Assembly (NCBI RefSeq): GCF_001556185.1
Contig: NZ_LSIJ01000014.1
Coordinates: forward strand, 1-64,000
Length of the DNA: 64,000 nucleotides
From: Sphingomonas sp. CCH10-B3
Lineage (GTDB): Bacteria > Pseudomonadota > Alphaproteobacteria > Sphingomonadales > Sphingomonadaceae
Direction: 5' to 3'
The translations under genes and the position numbers were made by a program. Under the pieces are notes generated by a model, which was not told the origin of the DNA, searched no databases, and saw nothing but the letters and a program-made list of their open reading frames with translations. Below are positions 38,318-52,908 of the stretch, piece after piece (position 1 is the first letter of the stretch; every line of letters begins with the position of its first letter).

Positions 38318-39399
38318 CAGGCCGGGACCAGCCGAACATTGGCGGGGAGCGCATTGCGCTTGGCCGGGATCGCGAGCAGCCGGACGAAAGTTGCACCCGC
38401 CGCTGCCGTCAGGGCGAGTTTCTTGACGCGGCCGATGATGCCGCCCTGCGCCGTCGCTGCGTCCATCGCGTTCGAAATCCGCCGCATCCGCTCCATTCCG
38501 GTGCGGAACGCGGTGCTGTCAGTGTCGAGCGTGAGCGGGAACACCTGGCGCGAGATTGCCGAGCATATGTCGAACACCTGATAGTCGTAATCGGTCGGAT
38601 CGACGCCGAGCGCGGCGTGGAACGACGGGCGATTATGATCGCGTACATACATGGTCGCATAGACCGCCATCAGGAAGAACTTGATCCACAGCCGGTTGTG
38701 ACCCTGCAACAGCTTGGGATCGTTGCGCATCAGCAGCGCGAACGCCTCGCCGTGGCGGAACTCGTCGTTGCACCATTGTTCAAACCAGTTGAAGATCGGG
38801 TGAAAGCGCAGCTCGGGGTGCCGCGCGAGGTGGCGATAGATCGCGATATAGCGCGCATAGCCGATCTTTTCCGACAGATAGACGGCGTAGAAAATGAACT
38901 TCGGCCTGAAATAGGTGTATTTCTTGGTCTTGGTCAGGAACGACAGGTTCACGCCGATGCCGGCGTCTTTCAGCGTATCGTTGATGAAGCCGGCGTGGCG
39001 GCTTTCGTCGCGGCTCAGCAGCTTGAAGAGTTGCTTGATATCGGGGTTCTTCGCGCGCTTGGCGATTTCGGCATAAAGGATGCAGCCCGAGAATTCGGAC
39101 GTCAGCGAACTCACCAGAAAATCGACGAATTCGGCGCGGAGATCGTCGGGCAGGCTTTCGATCACGCCGTCGAACGCTTCGGTGCGCGTGAAGTGGCGCT
39201 TGTTGGGGTCCGACTGCATCTCTGCGATCAGTTGGTCCCATTCGCGTCGCACATTCGTCACGTCGATGCGGTCGAGGGCCGCGAAGTCGGTCGTGTAGAA
39301 GCGCGGGCTCAGCACCGTCTCGCGCTGGGCGATCTTCATCGACTCGGTGTCGGTCGCCTTGGCCGAAGGGATGGCGGGGAATTTTGCTGGCGCGTTCAT
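38314..39399 (-). CDS. acsF: Mg-protoporphyrin IX monomethyl ester oxidative cyclase
   Basis: 361 residues from the ATG at 39399, which follows GGGAGG. Diiron membrane-associated monooxygenase forming ring E with O2, the aerobic counterpart of BchE. Iron ligands: Glu102 in TSEFSGC, DESRH (Glu132, His135) and NDEFRH (Glu213, His216) of the ferritin-like four-helix bundle. The start overlaps the small preceding gene by 4 bases and the end overlaps puhE by 4. No bchE is seen, consistent with an obligately aerobic phototroph. Many alphaproteobacterial AcsF proteins also need the subunit BciE, not found here. Confidence 0.95.
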   Translation of the reverse strand: MNAPAKFPAIPSAKATDTESMKIAQRETVLSPRFYTTDFAALDRIDVTNVRREWDQLIAEMQSDPNKRHFTRTEAFDGVIESLPDDLRAEFVDFLVSSLTSEFSGCILYAEIAKRAKNPDIKQLFKLLSRDESRHAGFINDTLKDAGIGVNLSFLTKTKKYTYFRPKFIFYAVYLSEKIGYARYIAIYRHLARHPELRFHPIFNWFEQWCNDEFRHGEAFALLMRNDPKLLQGHNRLWIKFFLMAVYATMYVRDHNRPSFHAALGVDPTDYDYQVFDICSAISRQVFPLTLDTDSTAFRTGMERMRRISNAMDAATAQGGIIGRVKKLALTAAAGATFVRLLAIPAKRNALPANVRLVPAW

Positions 39400-39689
39400 G
39401 CGGCCCTCCCGGGGGAAAAACTGACTTCGTAGAGTTCGGTCATTTCGAAATGGCCGGCGAACTTGGTCCACAGCCGCTCGATCGTGGTTGCGCGCTCCAC
39501 GGTTGCGACGCGGTCGAACACCGCGCTTTCGCCGAAGCCGACGACGATCGGCTCGCCGTGCACGCGGACGCGGTCGCCGGGATAGATCGGCAGGTCGTCG
39601 GCAAGCTCGACATGCGCATGGCAGGCGGCATCGCTGTTATCGATTTCGATCCGGCATGGTGTGTCGAAGATCGTGCGGCGAAACGGCAT
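39396..39689 (-). CDS. Small conserved photosynthesis-cluster protein of unknown function
   Basis: 97 residues from the ATG at 39689, which shares one base with the puhC stop; the end overlaps acsF by 4 bases, so it is translated as part of the operon. The sequence is acidic and beta-rich: [26 protein letters not shown] suggests a small barrel, and the C-terminus [16 protein letters not shown] segment is conserved in appearance with genes at this place in other phototroph clusters. No cofactor motif, no membrane segment. Lying between reaction-centre assembly and cyclase genes, it may assist either. Function unknown. Confidence 0.72.
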   Translation of the reverse strand: MPFRRTIFDTPCRIEIDNSDAACHAHVELADDLPIYPGDRVRVHGEPIVVGFGESAVFDRVATVERATTIERLWTKFAGHFEMTELYEVSFSPGRAA

Positions 39690-40171
39690 CAGCGGGCCTC
39701 CGGCGATTGCAGCAGGGCAAGGAAGGCGTCGCGATTGGTCGGGCCAAAGGCGCCGAGTTCGAGCGCGCGGCCCGTCAGCGAGTCGACGAGCGAAAGCTGG
39801 CCGTCGCTCCACAGCGTCAGCTCGAACGGCGCATCGGCGCCCAGACCGCGCATCCGCCGGTCGCGCGCCATGCCGCGCATCACGCTGCGCACGAAGCCGC
39901 TCTTGGTGAACGGCGCGACCGTGCCAGCGACGCGCCCGGCGGCGACATCCTCGATTACGACGGCGCCATCAGCCCGATCGCTGAAGCGCAGGCTGCGCGT
40001 GATCACGACCCGGGCGTTCTCGTTTGCGCGCACCGTCGCCGGAACGGCGGCAGGCGGCAGTTGCGCGATACGGGCGGCGGTCGTTGCCGCAAGTGCGGTC
40101 AGCACCAGACCGCAGGCGAGGAACAATGCGCCCTTGGGCAGCATGTTGCGATGGTCATGCGCCATGCTCAT
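39689..40171 (-). CDS. puhC: Photosynthetic complex assembly protein PuhC
   Basis: 160 residues: one N-terminal membrane anchor (about 12-35) and a periplasmic domain with RANENARVVITRSLRFSDRADGAVVIED and GFVRSVMRGMARDRRMRG, the latter a PuhC signature. In Rhodobacter it supports assembly of the reaction centre-LH1 core. It overlaps puhB by 4 bases. Assembly role is from family knowledge; the sequence shows only fold and context. Confidence 0.88.
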   Translation of the reverse strand: MSMAHDHRNMLPKGALFLACGLVLTALAATTAARIAQLPPAAVPATVRANENARVVITRSLRFSDRADGAVVIEDVAAGRVAGTVAPFTKSGFVRSVMRGMARDRRMRGLGADAPFELTLWSDGQLSLVDSLTGRALELGAFGPTNRDAFLALLQSPEAR

Positions 40172-40794
40172 GCCGCCACCGCCGCGCCGACCGGCGTCAC
40201 TGTCAGGCTTTCGATGGTCGCGACCGGCTTGACGACGCCGTCACCCTGCGCGGCGCGGGTGGCGCGCGCGGCGATCATCCCGACCCGGGCGATGTCGGGG
40301 ACCGCGCGCAGCATCGGCCGGGGGGCGCTGAAATGCCACCCCTGCGCGTGCGGCCACAGCGCGATATAGCCCAGCCGCTGCTGCCCGGTCAGTTGCAGCA
40401 GCAGATCGCCTGTGCCGCGTGCACGGGCGCGCAGGTCGATCGACCCGACCAGTGGCAGCGGCAGGTTGATGCACTTCGGAATCGCCATGCCGAAACGCAG
40501 GACGATGCGCCGGTTGGTGATCGTGTAGATCGTCGTCTTGGCGGTGCCGAAGGCGATCAGGTGCAGCAGCGCGACCCCGACCATCCCCGCCACCAACGTC
40601 ATCCCGACACCGAGCATCGATCCGCCTGCCAGCGCCACCAGCGCGAGCACCCCGAAATAGGCAGTGACCGCACCGGTGTGGAACGCCGTCCGGGCAAGCA
40701 CGCGCCAGTCAGGCGATCCCTGCCACAGGATCGTCTCGCCCGGCGGCAACAGCCCGGGCAGACCGCGGATCGGCTCGTTGTCGTATTCGCTCAC
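40168..40794 (-). CDS. puhB: Reaction-centre assembly protein PuhB
   Basis: 208 residues. The N-terminal RGLPGLLPPGETILWQGSPDW motif, two to three membrane segments (about 45-95) and a PH-like domain start (TIYTITNRRIVLRFGMAIPKCINLPL) identify PuhB, a dimeric membrane protein that helps reaction-centre assembly in Rhodobacter. It overlaps puhA and puhC by 4 bases each, so stoichiometry is set by translational coupling. Confidence 0.9.
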   Translation of the reverse strand: MSEYDNEPIRGLPGLLPPGETILWQGSPDWRVLARTAFHTGAVTAYFGVLALVALAGGSMLGVGMTLVAGMVGVALLHLIAFGTAKTTIYTITNRRIVLRFGMAIPKCINLPLPLVGSIDLRARARGTGDLLLQLTGQQRLGYIALWPHAQGWHFSAPRPMLRAVPDIARVGMIAARATRAAQGDGVVKPVATIESLTVTPVGAAVAA

Positions 40795-41561
40795 AGGATC
40801 GGCTCCGAACGGCTTGGCGTGGCATAGAGATAGCCGCCGCCGAAATAGGCCTGGACGCGTTCTTCTTCGTACAGCGTGATCACGTCGGTGCCTTCAATGC
40901 CGGGGGCATCGGCGAACTGCGCCGCGGTGATCGCATCGACGGTTACGGTCGCGGTCGCCCGGCTGATGCTCGACATGAACATCGGCGCGAGCACGTGGCG
41001 GCCGCCGTCGATTTCGACTTCGAGATAGCGGATCAGGCGGTCGGCGCGGTCGATCCAGAGATCGGTGACCTTGCCAGCGGTGCGGCCATCGACGCCGACG
41101 ACGGTATAGCCACGCGGATCAGCGTCACGGCGCTCGACCGTAAAGCCTTCGGCGACGCGCATCGGCACGATGCGGGGGTGGCCTTCCCAATCGAGATCGG
41201 GGTGCTTGGCGCGATTGGCATAAGCTGCCGGGCCGACGCCATCGACCAGCGGATTGCCGGTCGGCACCAGCGGCGCGCCCGCGAAATTCTCGGCCGGGCG
41301 AGCCGCAACCTTGAAGTCGTCGCGGCTGCCGTTGGGAACCGAGACGGTGCCGCGGCCAAAGGGCAGGCGGAACGTCTTGGGCAGCGCGCGCAGCAGCGCG
41401 GTGCCTTCGCCTTCGAGCCGGCCGGTCAGCTCATGTTCGAGCGGATAGCCTTCGCGGCGATCCTCGCGGCGGAGGTAGACCACCAACCCGAGGAAAAAGA
41501 GGAAAAAGGCGTTGAGCACAACGAGTGCCACGTCGATGTGCTGGGTGAGGGTCAAATGCAT
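40791..41561 (-). CDS. puhA: Photosynthetic reaction centre H subunit
   Basis: 256 residues. A single N-terminal transmembrane helix (IDVALVVLNAFFLFFLGLVVYL) is followed by a cytoplasmic beta-barrel domain with RREDRREGYPLE, TFRLPFGRGTVSVP and YTVVGVDGRTAGKVTDLWIDR. It caps the L/M core on the cytoplasmic side and shapes proton delivery to QB. L and M (pufLM) are not in the window. It starts 24 bases after lhaA ends and overlaps puhB by 4 bases. Confidence 0.96.
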   Translation of the reverse strand: MHLTLTQHIDVALVVLNAFFLFFLGLVVYLRREDRREGYPLEHELTGRLEGEGTALLRALPKTFRLPFGRGTVSVPNGSRDDFKVAARPAENFAGAPLVPTGNPLVDGVGPAAYANRAKHPDLDWEGHPRIVPMRVAEGFTVERRDADPRGYTVVGVDGRTAGKVTDLWIDRADRLIRYLEVEIDGGRHVLAPMFMSSISRATATVTVDAITAAQFADAPGIEGTDVITLYEEERVQAYFGGGYLYATPSRSEPIL

Positions 41562-41585
41562 CGGACCATCCTTCTTTCTGGGCGC

Positions 41586-43003
41586 TCAGGCGAGACGTTC
41601 GGTGAATGGGGTTACGCGACGCGAACCATTCTCGGCGGTCCGCCGCGCCAGCGGACCAACGGCAATAAGTGCCGCAAACAACAAGGCGATTTCGATATGC
41701 CAGACGAAACTATAGCCGCTTGCCGGATCGACGAACCCGACGCCGAGCCGACCGCTGGTAGCCAGCGCGTCGAACCCGTCGCGCAGGGCGCCCGACAGCA
41801 GGATCGCGATGCCGCCCGCAGTCGCCTGCACGGCACCCCAGGCGCCGAGCGCGAGGCCTGACTTGTCGGTTGAAACATGGCCCATCGCCGCAATCAGCGT
41901 GCAGACGGTGAACAGCCCCCCGCCCAGGCCAATGCCGGTCGCGCCAAGGCACAGCAGCGGCACCGAGGCGAGCGGCGCGGACAGGACGACAATCGCAAAG
42001 GCGGCAATACCGAGCAGCACGCCCATACCCGCCAGCCGGTGCGGATCGGCTGCCCGATCGAGCGCGCGCGCGGCATAGGCAAAGCCCGCGATCATGCCGG
42101 CCGACCATAGCGCCGACAGCGCGGTCGTCTGGCCGACGTTGAGGCCGAGAACATGGCCGCCATAGGGTTCAAGCAGGATGTCCTGCATCGAAAAACCCGC
42201 CGCGCCGAGCGCCAGCGCAATCAGCAGGCGGCGCATCCGGCGCTCGCCGATCAGCTGGCGCCACTGGTCGCCGAAATCGACGGTATCGACGCGGCGGGTG
42301 CCACCGATCGCGCGCGCTTCCTGCTTCCACAGCGCGATGACGTTGAGCAGCATCGTCACCACCGCCGTCCCCTGGATCACGCCGACGAGGCGATAGGGAT
42401 CGAAGCCGCCGCTCAGGATCCGCCCGAAGATCAGCGAGAAGACGAACATGCCGATCAGCAGCATCACATAGAGCAGCGCGACCACGCGCGGGCGTTTGGC
42501 CGCCGGCGACAGGTCGGTTGCGAGCGCCAGGCCCGCCGTCTGCGCGGTCGCCATGCCAGCCCCGACCAGCAGGAACGCGACCGAGGCGCCGATCACGCCC
42601 ACCCAGAAGCCGCCCACCGCGCCACGTCCGGTCATCAGCAGTAGCGCGAACGGCATGATCGCGAGCCCGCCGAACTGCAGCAGCGTCCCGAACCAAATGT
42701 ACGGCACCCGCCGCCAGCCGAGCACCGACACGTGATTGTCGGACTTGTAACCGATCAGCGCACGCGCGGGGGCGAACAGCAGAGGCAGCGCGACCAGCGC
42801 CGCGACGAGCGTCGCGGGCACACCGAGCTCGACGATCATCACTCGGTTGAGCGTGAAGTTGAGCAGCACGAACGCCATGCCGATCGACACCTGGAACAGC
42901 GACAGCCGCAGCAGTCGCCCGAGCGGCAATTCGGTCGTCGCCGCATCGGCAAACGGCAGGAACCGCGTGCCCATCTTGGTCCAGAAGGCGGCGGTGCGGC
43001 TGT

Positions 43004-43007
<4 letters not shown>
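41586..43007 (-). CDS. lhaA: LhaA-type BCD-family transporter (light-harvesting 1 assembly)
   Basis: 473 residues with about 12 membrane helices of the MFS fold. LhaA/PucC signatures: RLSLFQVSIGMAFVLLNFTLNRVMIVELGVP, FAPARALIGYKSDNHVSVLGWRRVPYIWFGT and MQDILLEPYGGHVLGLNVGQTT. It is thought to help insert bacteriochlorophyll and LH1 polypeptides. The start at 43007 overlaps bchM by 4 bases; the same frame stays open upstream without family similarity. A second member of the family is encoded at 55350-56654. Confidence 0.93.
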
Positions 43008-48257
<5,250 letters not shown>

Positions 48258-48268
<11 letters not shown>

Positions 48269-49876
48269 AATGGGCCTTTGCGTCATAGAGGGTGTCGAGC
48301 GTGATCGCGCTCAGGCCCATTTCGGCGGCATATTTCTCGGTATTCCGCCGCGCCTTGCCGCGCACGAAGAACGGGATTTTCTGCAGCTCGCGCTCGGCTT
48401 CGGCGGACCAGCCAGTAGCGACCTCGGATGCGGCCACCAGCACCTCTACCGAACCGTCCGTGTCGGGCGACGTCGAGACACTTTGCGCACCGCTTGCGGC
48501 CTGTTTCTCGACTTCGCTCGAAACGAACGGTTGCGGAGCGGCGGGTGCCGACGACCCATGCCCCAGATGGCTCGCCCCAGCGGCGTCCGAAAACTCGAAA
48601 TCGTCGCGGAACATCGTCAGCAGATGTTCCTCCAGCCCCATCACCAGCGGATGGACCCATGAGTCGAACAGCACATTCGCGCCTTCGAAGCCCATTTGCG
48701 GCGAGTAGCGCGCCGGAAAATCCTGCACATGCACCGGCGCCGAGATCACCGCGCAGGGAATGCGGAGCCGCTTGGCGATGTGGCGCTCCATCTGCGTACC
48801 GAGCACCAGTTCGGGCTGGAGCGCCTGGATCGCCGATTCGACCGCGAGATAATCGTCGGTGATCAGCGGCTCGACGCCGTAGAGCTTGGCGGCATCGCGG
48901 ATGTCGCGCGCGAATTCGCGGTTGTAGCAGCCGAGGCCGACGACGGTGAAACCCAGCTCGTCCTGTGCAACCCGGGCGGCAGCGATCGCGTGCGTCGCGT
49001 CGCCGAAAATGAACACGCGCTTGGCAGTCAGATAGGTCGAGTCGACCGACCGGCTCCACCATGGCATGTTTGACGTGCCGAGCGCCTTGGCCGGATCGAC
49101 GCCTGCCAGTGCGGCGACTTCGGCGATGAAATCGCGCGTCGCGCCATGGCCGATCGGCACCGTCCGCACGGACTTCTGCCCGAACGTCTTTTCCAGCCAG
49201 CGCGTGGTCGTGTCGGCGATTTCGGGATAAAGGCAGATGTTGAAATCGGCGGCACCAATGCGCGCGATGTCGGCAGGCGATGCTCCGCGCGGCGCGACCA
49301 GATTGAGGTCGATGCCCAGCGTCGCCAGCAGCCGCGTAATCTCGATCACATCATCGCGGTGGCGGAAACCGAGCGCCGTCGGGCCGAGCAAGTTCGCCAG
49401 CGGGCGACGACCGTCACGCGGCGCCGGGCGCAGCTCGCGGTCGGCGAGATGGCGAACGATCTGGTAGAAGGTCTCGGCCGCGCCCCAATTTTCCTTGCGG
49501 CTGTAGCTCGGCAGTTCGAGCGGGATGACCGGGCAGGGGAGGCGCATCGCCTCGGCCATGCCGGCGGGGTCGTCCTGGATCAGCTCGGCAGTGCATGACG
49601 CCCCGACGATCATCGCCTGCGGGTTGAAGCGTTCGAAAGCATCGCGCGCGGCGGCCTGGAACAGCTCGGCGGTATCCTTGCCGAGGTCACGCGCCTGAAA
49701 GGTCGTGTAGGTGACCGGGGGGCGCTTCTGCGAGCGTTCAATCATCGTGAACAGCAAGTCGGCATAGGTATCGCCCTGCGGCGCATGGAGGACGTAATGC
49801 ACGCCTTCCATTGCGGTCGCGATCCGCATCGCGCCGACATGGGGTGGTCCCTCATAGGTCCAGACCGTCAGCTGCA

Positions 49877-49877
<1 letters not shown>
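48258..49877 (-). CDS. bchB: Dark-operative protochlorophyllide reductase, B subunit
   Basis: 539 residues. The catalytic half shows [20 protein letters not shown], Asp36 (APQGDTYAD), the unusual cluster ligand, [13 protein letters not shown], and [22 protein letters not shown]-terminal helical domain ([18 protein letters not shown]) ends the protein. Between the two, residues about 430-485 form a low-complexity Ser/Ala/Val linker; about 26 of these residues are encoded by an imperfect palindromic repeat (separate entry). It starts at the bchN stop (one-base overlap). With BchN it reduces protochlorophyllide ring D. Confidence 0.95.
48453..48531. repeat. Palindromic repeat element embedded in bchB
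   Basis: Two arms (48453-48478 and about 48505-48531) are reverse complements at about 21 of 26 positions, separated by about 25 bases; the right arm contains CTCGACTTCGCTCGAAACGA. This sequence type resembles palindromic repeats that I recall as common between genes in sphingomonads. It is read through in frame as the peptide [15 protein letters not shown]...VSTSPDTDG, giving part of the bchB interdomain linker. Confidence 0.65.
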
Positions 49878-51712
<1,835 letters not shown>

Positions 51713-51735
51713 TCAATGGACTTTCACTCGCTCGC

Positions 51736-51764
51736 AGACTGGCCCGCCCTGTCCAAAGTGTCAA
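51736..51764 (-). promoter_or_regulatory. Candidate sigma70-type promoter of the bchF operon
   Basis: On the minus strand a perfect -35 box TTGACA (51764-51759) is followed after 17 bases by CAGTCT, a weak -10. A transcription start near 51730 would give a leader of about 30 bases. A PpsR-like box abuts the -35 element on its upstream side. The -10 match is poor. Confidence 0.4.
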
Positions 51765-51774
51765 TAGAAACGAA

Positions 51775-51792
51775 CGTCCATAAATTTGGACA
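51775..51792. promoter_or_regulatory. PpsR-type operator, proximal to bchF
   Basis: CGTCCATAAATTTGGACA matches the extended PpsR/CrtJ palindrome TGTC-N10-GACA with one mismatch (C for the first T). It lies 76 bases from the bchF start, 46 bases centre-to-centre from a second box, fitting cooperative binding of two PpsR tetramers. Confidence 0.65.
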
Positions 51793-51820
51793 GTTTGCGA
51801 CGAGCCGAAAATTTCGATAT

Positions 51821-51838
51821 TGTCACATCGTATCGACA
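51821..51838. promoter_or_regulatory. PpsR-type operator between bchF and ppaA
   Basis: TGTCACATCGTATCGACA matches TGTC-N10-GACA fully. For the rightward ppaA gene it overlaps a possible -35 (TTGTCA at 51820) with TAGCCT as -10 at 51843, so PpsR could also limit its own operon. Confidence 0.8.
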
Positions 51839-51930
51839 GGCCTAGCCTTTCGACTCGACGGGGTGCGGGTCAAAAATGACGATCCCTGCCGTGGCTATGT
51901 TGCCATCTCACCAGGCTAGGAGAGCCGGGT

Positions 51931-52908
51931 ATGTCGTCGCTGTTTTCCTATGGGCGTGCGCAGATCGCATCGGTTTCGCGTTGGCAATTGCCGGTACGGC
52001 GCGTGCGGCTCTGGGGTGACGCGGTCAAGATCGGAACGAAATCTTCGCATGCGCACCCAAGCGACGTCTCGCTGTCGGCAATGATCGAAGCCGAAATCAT
52101 TCCGCGGCTGGTCGCCTCGCGGCCGGCCTCGCTGGCACCGGTCATTTCAGGTGTAACCGGCGGCGACGCGCCGTCGGATGGCCCGGCGAGCGCCGTCACC
52201 GATCGCGATGTCGAAGAATTCACGCCGCTGACCCTCTCGGCCGAAGCCGATGCGCTGATGGACTTTATCGAAGCGCTGATCGCTCGCGGCGTGCCGGTTG
52301 ATACCGTGCTTGTCGATCTGCTTGCGCCGACCGCGCGCCAGCTCGGCCGATATTGGGAAGACGATGTCTGCGATTTCGTCGATGTGACGATGGGCCTGTG
52401 GCGTCTTCAGGAGATCGTCCACGAATTGTCGGCCTATTTGCCAGCGGCGACATGGAGCGGCCCGCGCTGGCGCGCGTTGTTCACGCCGATGCCCGGCGAC
52501 CAGCACAGCTTCGGCTCGATCCTGCTCGACGAGATATTCGCACGCTCGGGCTGGTTCACCGATCGGCTGGGCGATGTGAGCGAGTCCGAACTGCTCGATC
52601 GGATCGCCGCAGACCCGTTCGATCTGGTTGGATTGACGGTCGGGTGCGAGTCTCATATGGCCGCGCTTCCCTCGCTCATCGAGGCAGTGCGGCGTGTTTC
52701 GGCGAACCCGCAGGTCTGCGTGATGGTGGGGGGGCAGGATTTTCGTCGAGGCGCCTGCGCGCGCGACCGAAGTCGGCGCCGATGGCACCGCGCCCGATGC
52801 CAGGATCGCGGTTCAGGTCGCCGGCCGGCTGGTCGGTGCGGTATCCCGGAGGGATTTCGCACGCGGGTGAGCTTCGATTCGCGAAGGAGCGCAGCAGTTC
52901 GCCAGTGA
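51931..52908 (+). CDS. ppaA: PpaA/AerR cobalamin-binding antirepressor, frameshifted near the 3' end
   Basis: As read, the frame gives 325 residues, but only 1-268 belong to the family. Visible: an N-terminal region (MIEAEIIPRLVASRP), a helical cap (about 100-170), and a B12-binding Rossmann domain with the DxHxxG-type motif D190-QH-SFG. After PQVCVMVGG the frame turns into an Arg-rich tail. The genuine C-terminus (IFVEAPARATEVGADGTAP...) continues one frame away and would stop at 52870, giving 312 residues. The shift is at a run of seven G (52728-52734) where six would restore the frame. AerR/PpaA senses B12 (and light in Rhodobacter capsulatus) and antagonises PpsR/CrtJ. Could be a real mutation, slippage site or read error. 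AGGAG precedes the start. Confidence 0.85.
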   Translation: MSSLFSYGRAQIASVSRWQLPVRRVRLWGDAVKIGTKSSHAHPSDVSLSAMIEAEIIPRLVASRPASLAPVISGVTGGDAPSDGPASAVTDRDVEEFTPLTLSAEADALMDFIEALIARGVPVDTVLVDLLAPTARQLGRYWEDDVCDFVDVTMGLWRLQEIVHELSAYLPAATWSGPRWRALFTPMPGDQHSFGSILLDEIFARSGWFTDRLGDVSESELLDRIAADPFDLVGLTVGCESHMAALPSLIEAVRRVSANPQVCVMVGGQDFRRGACARDRSRRRWHRARCQDRGSGRRPAGRCGIPEGFRTRVSFDSRRSAAVRQ

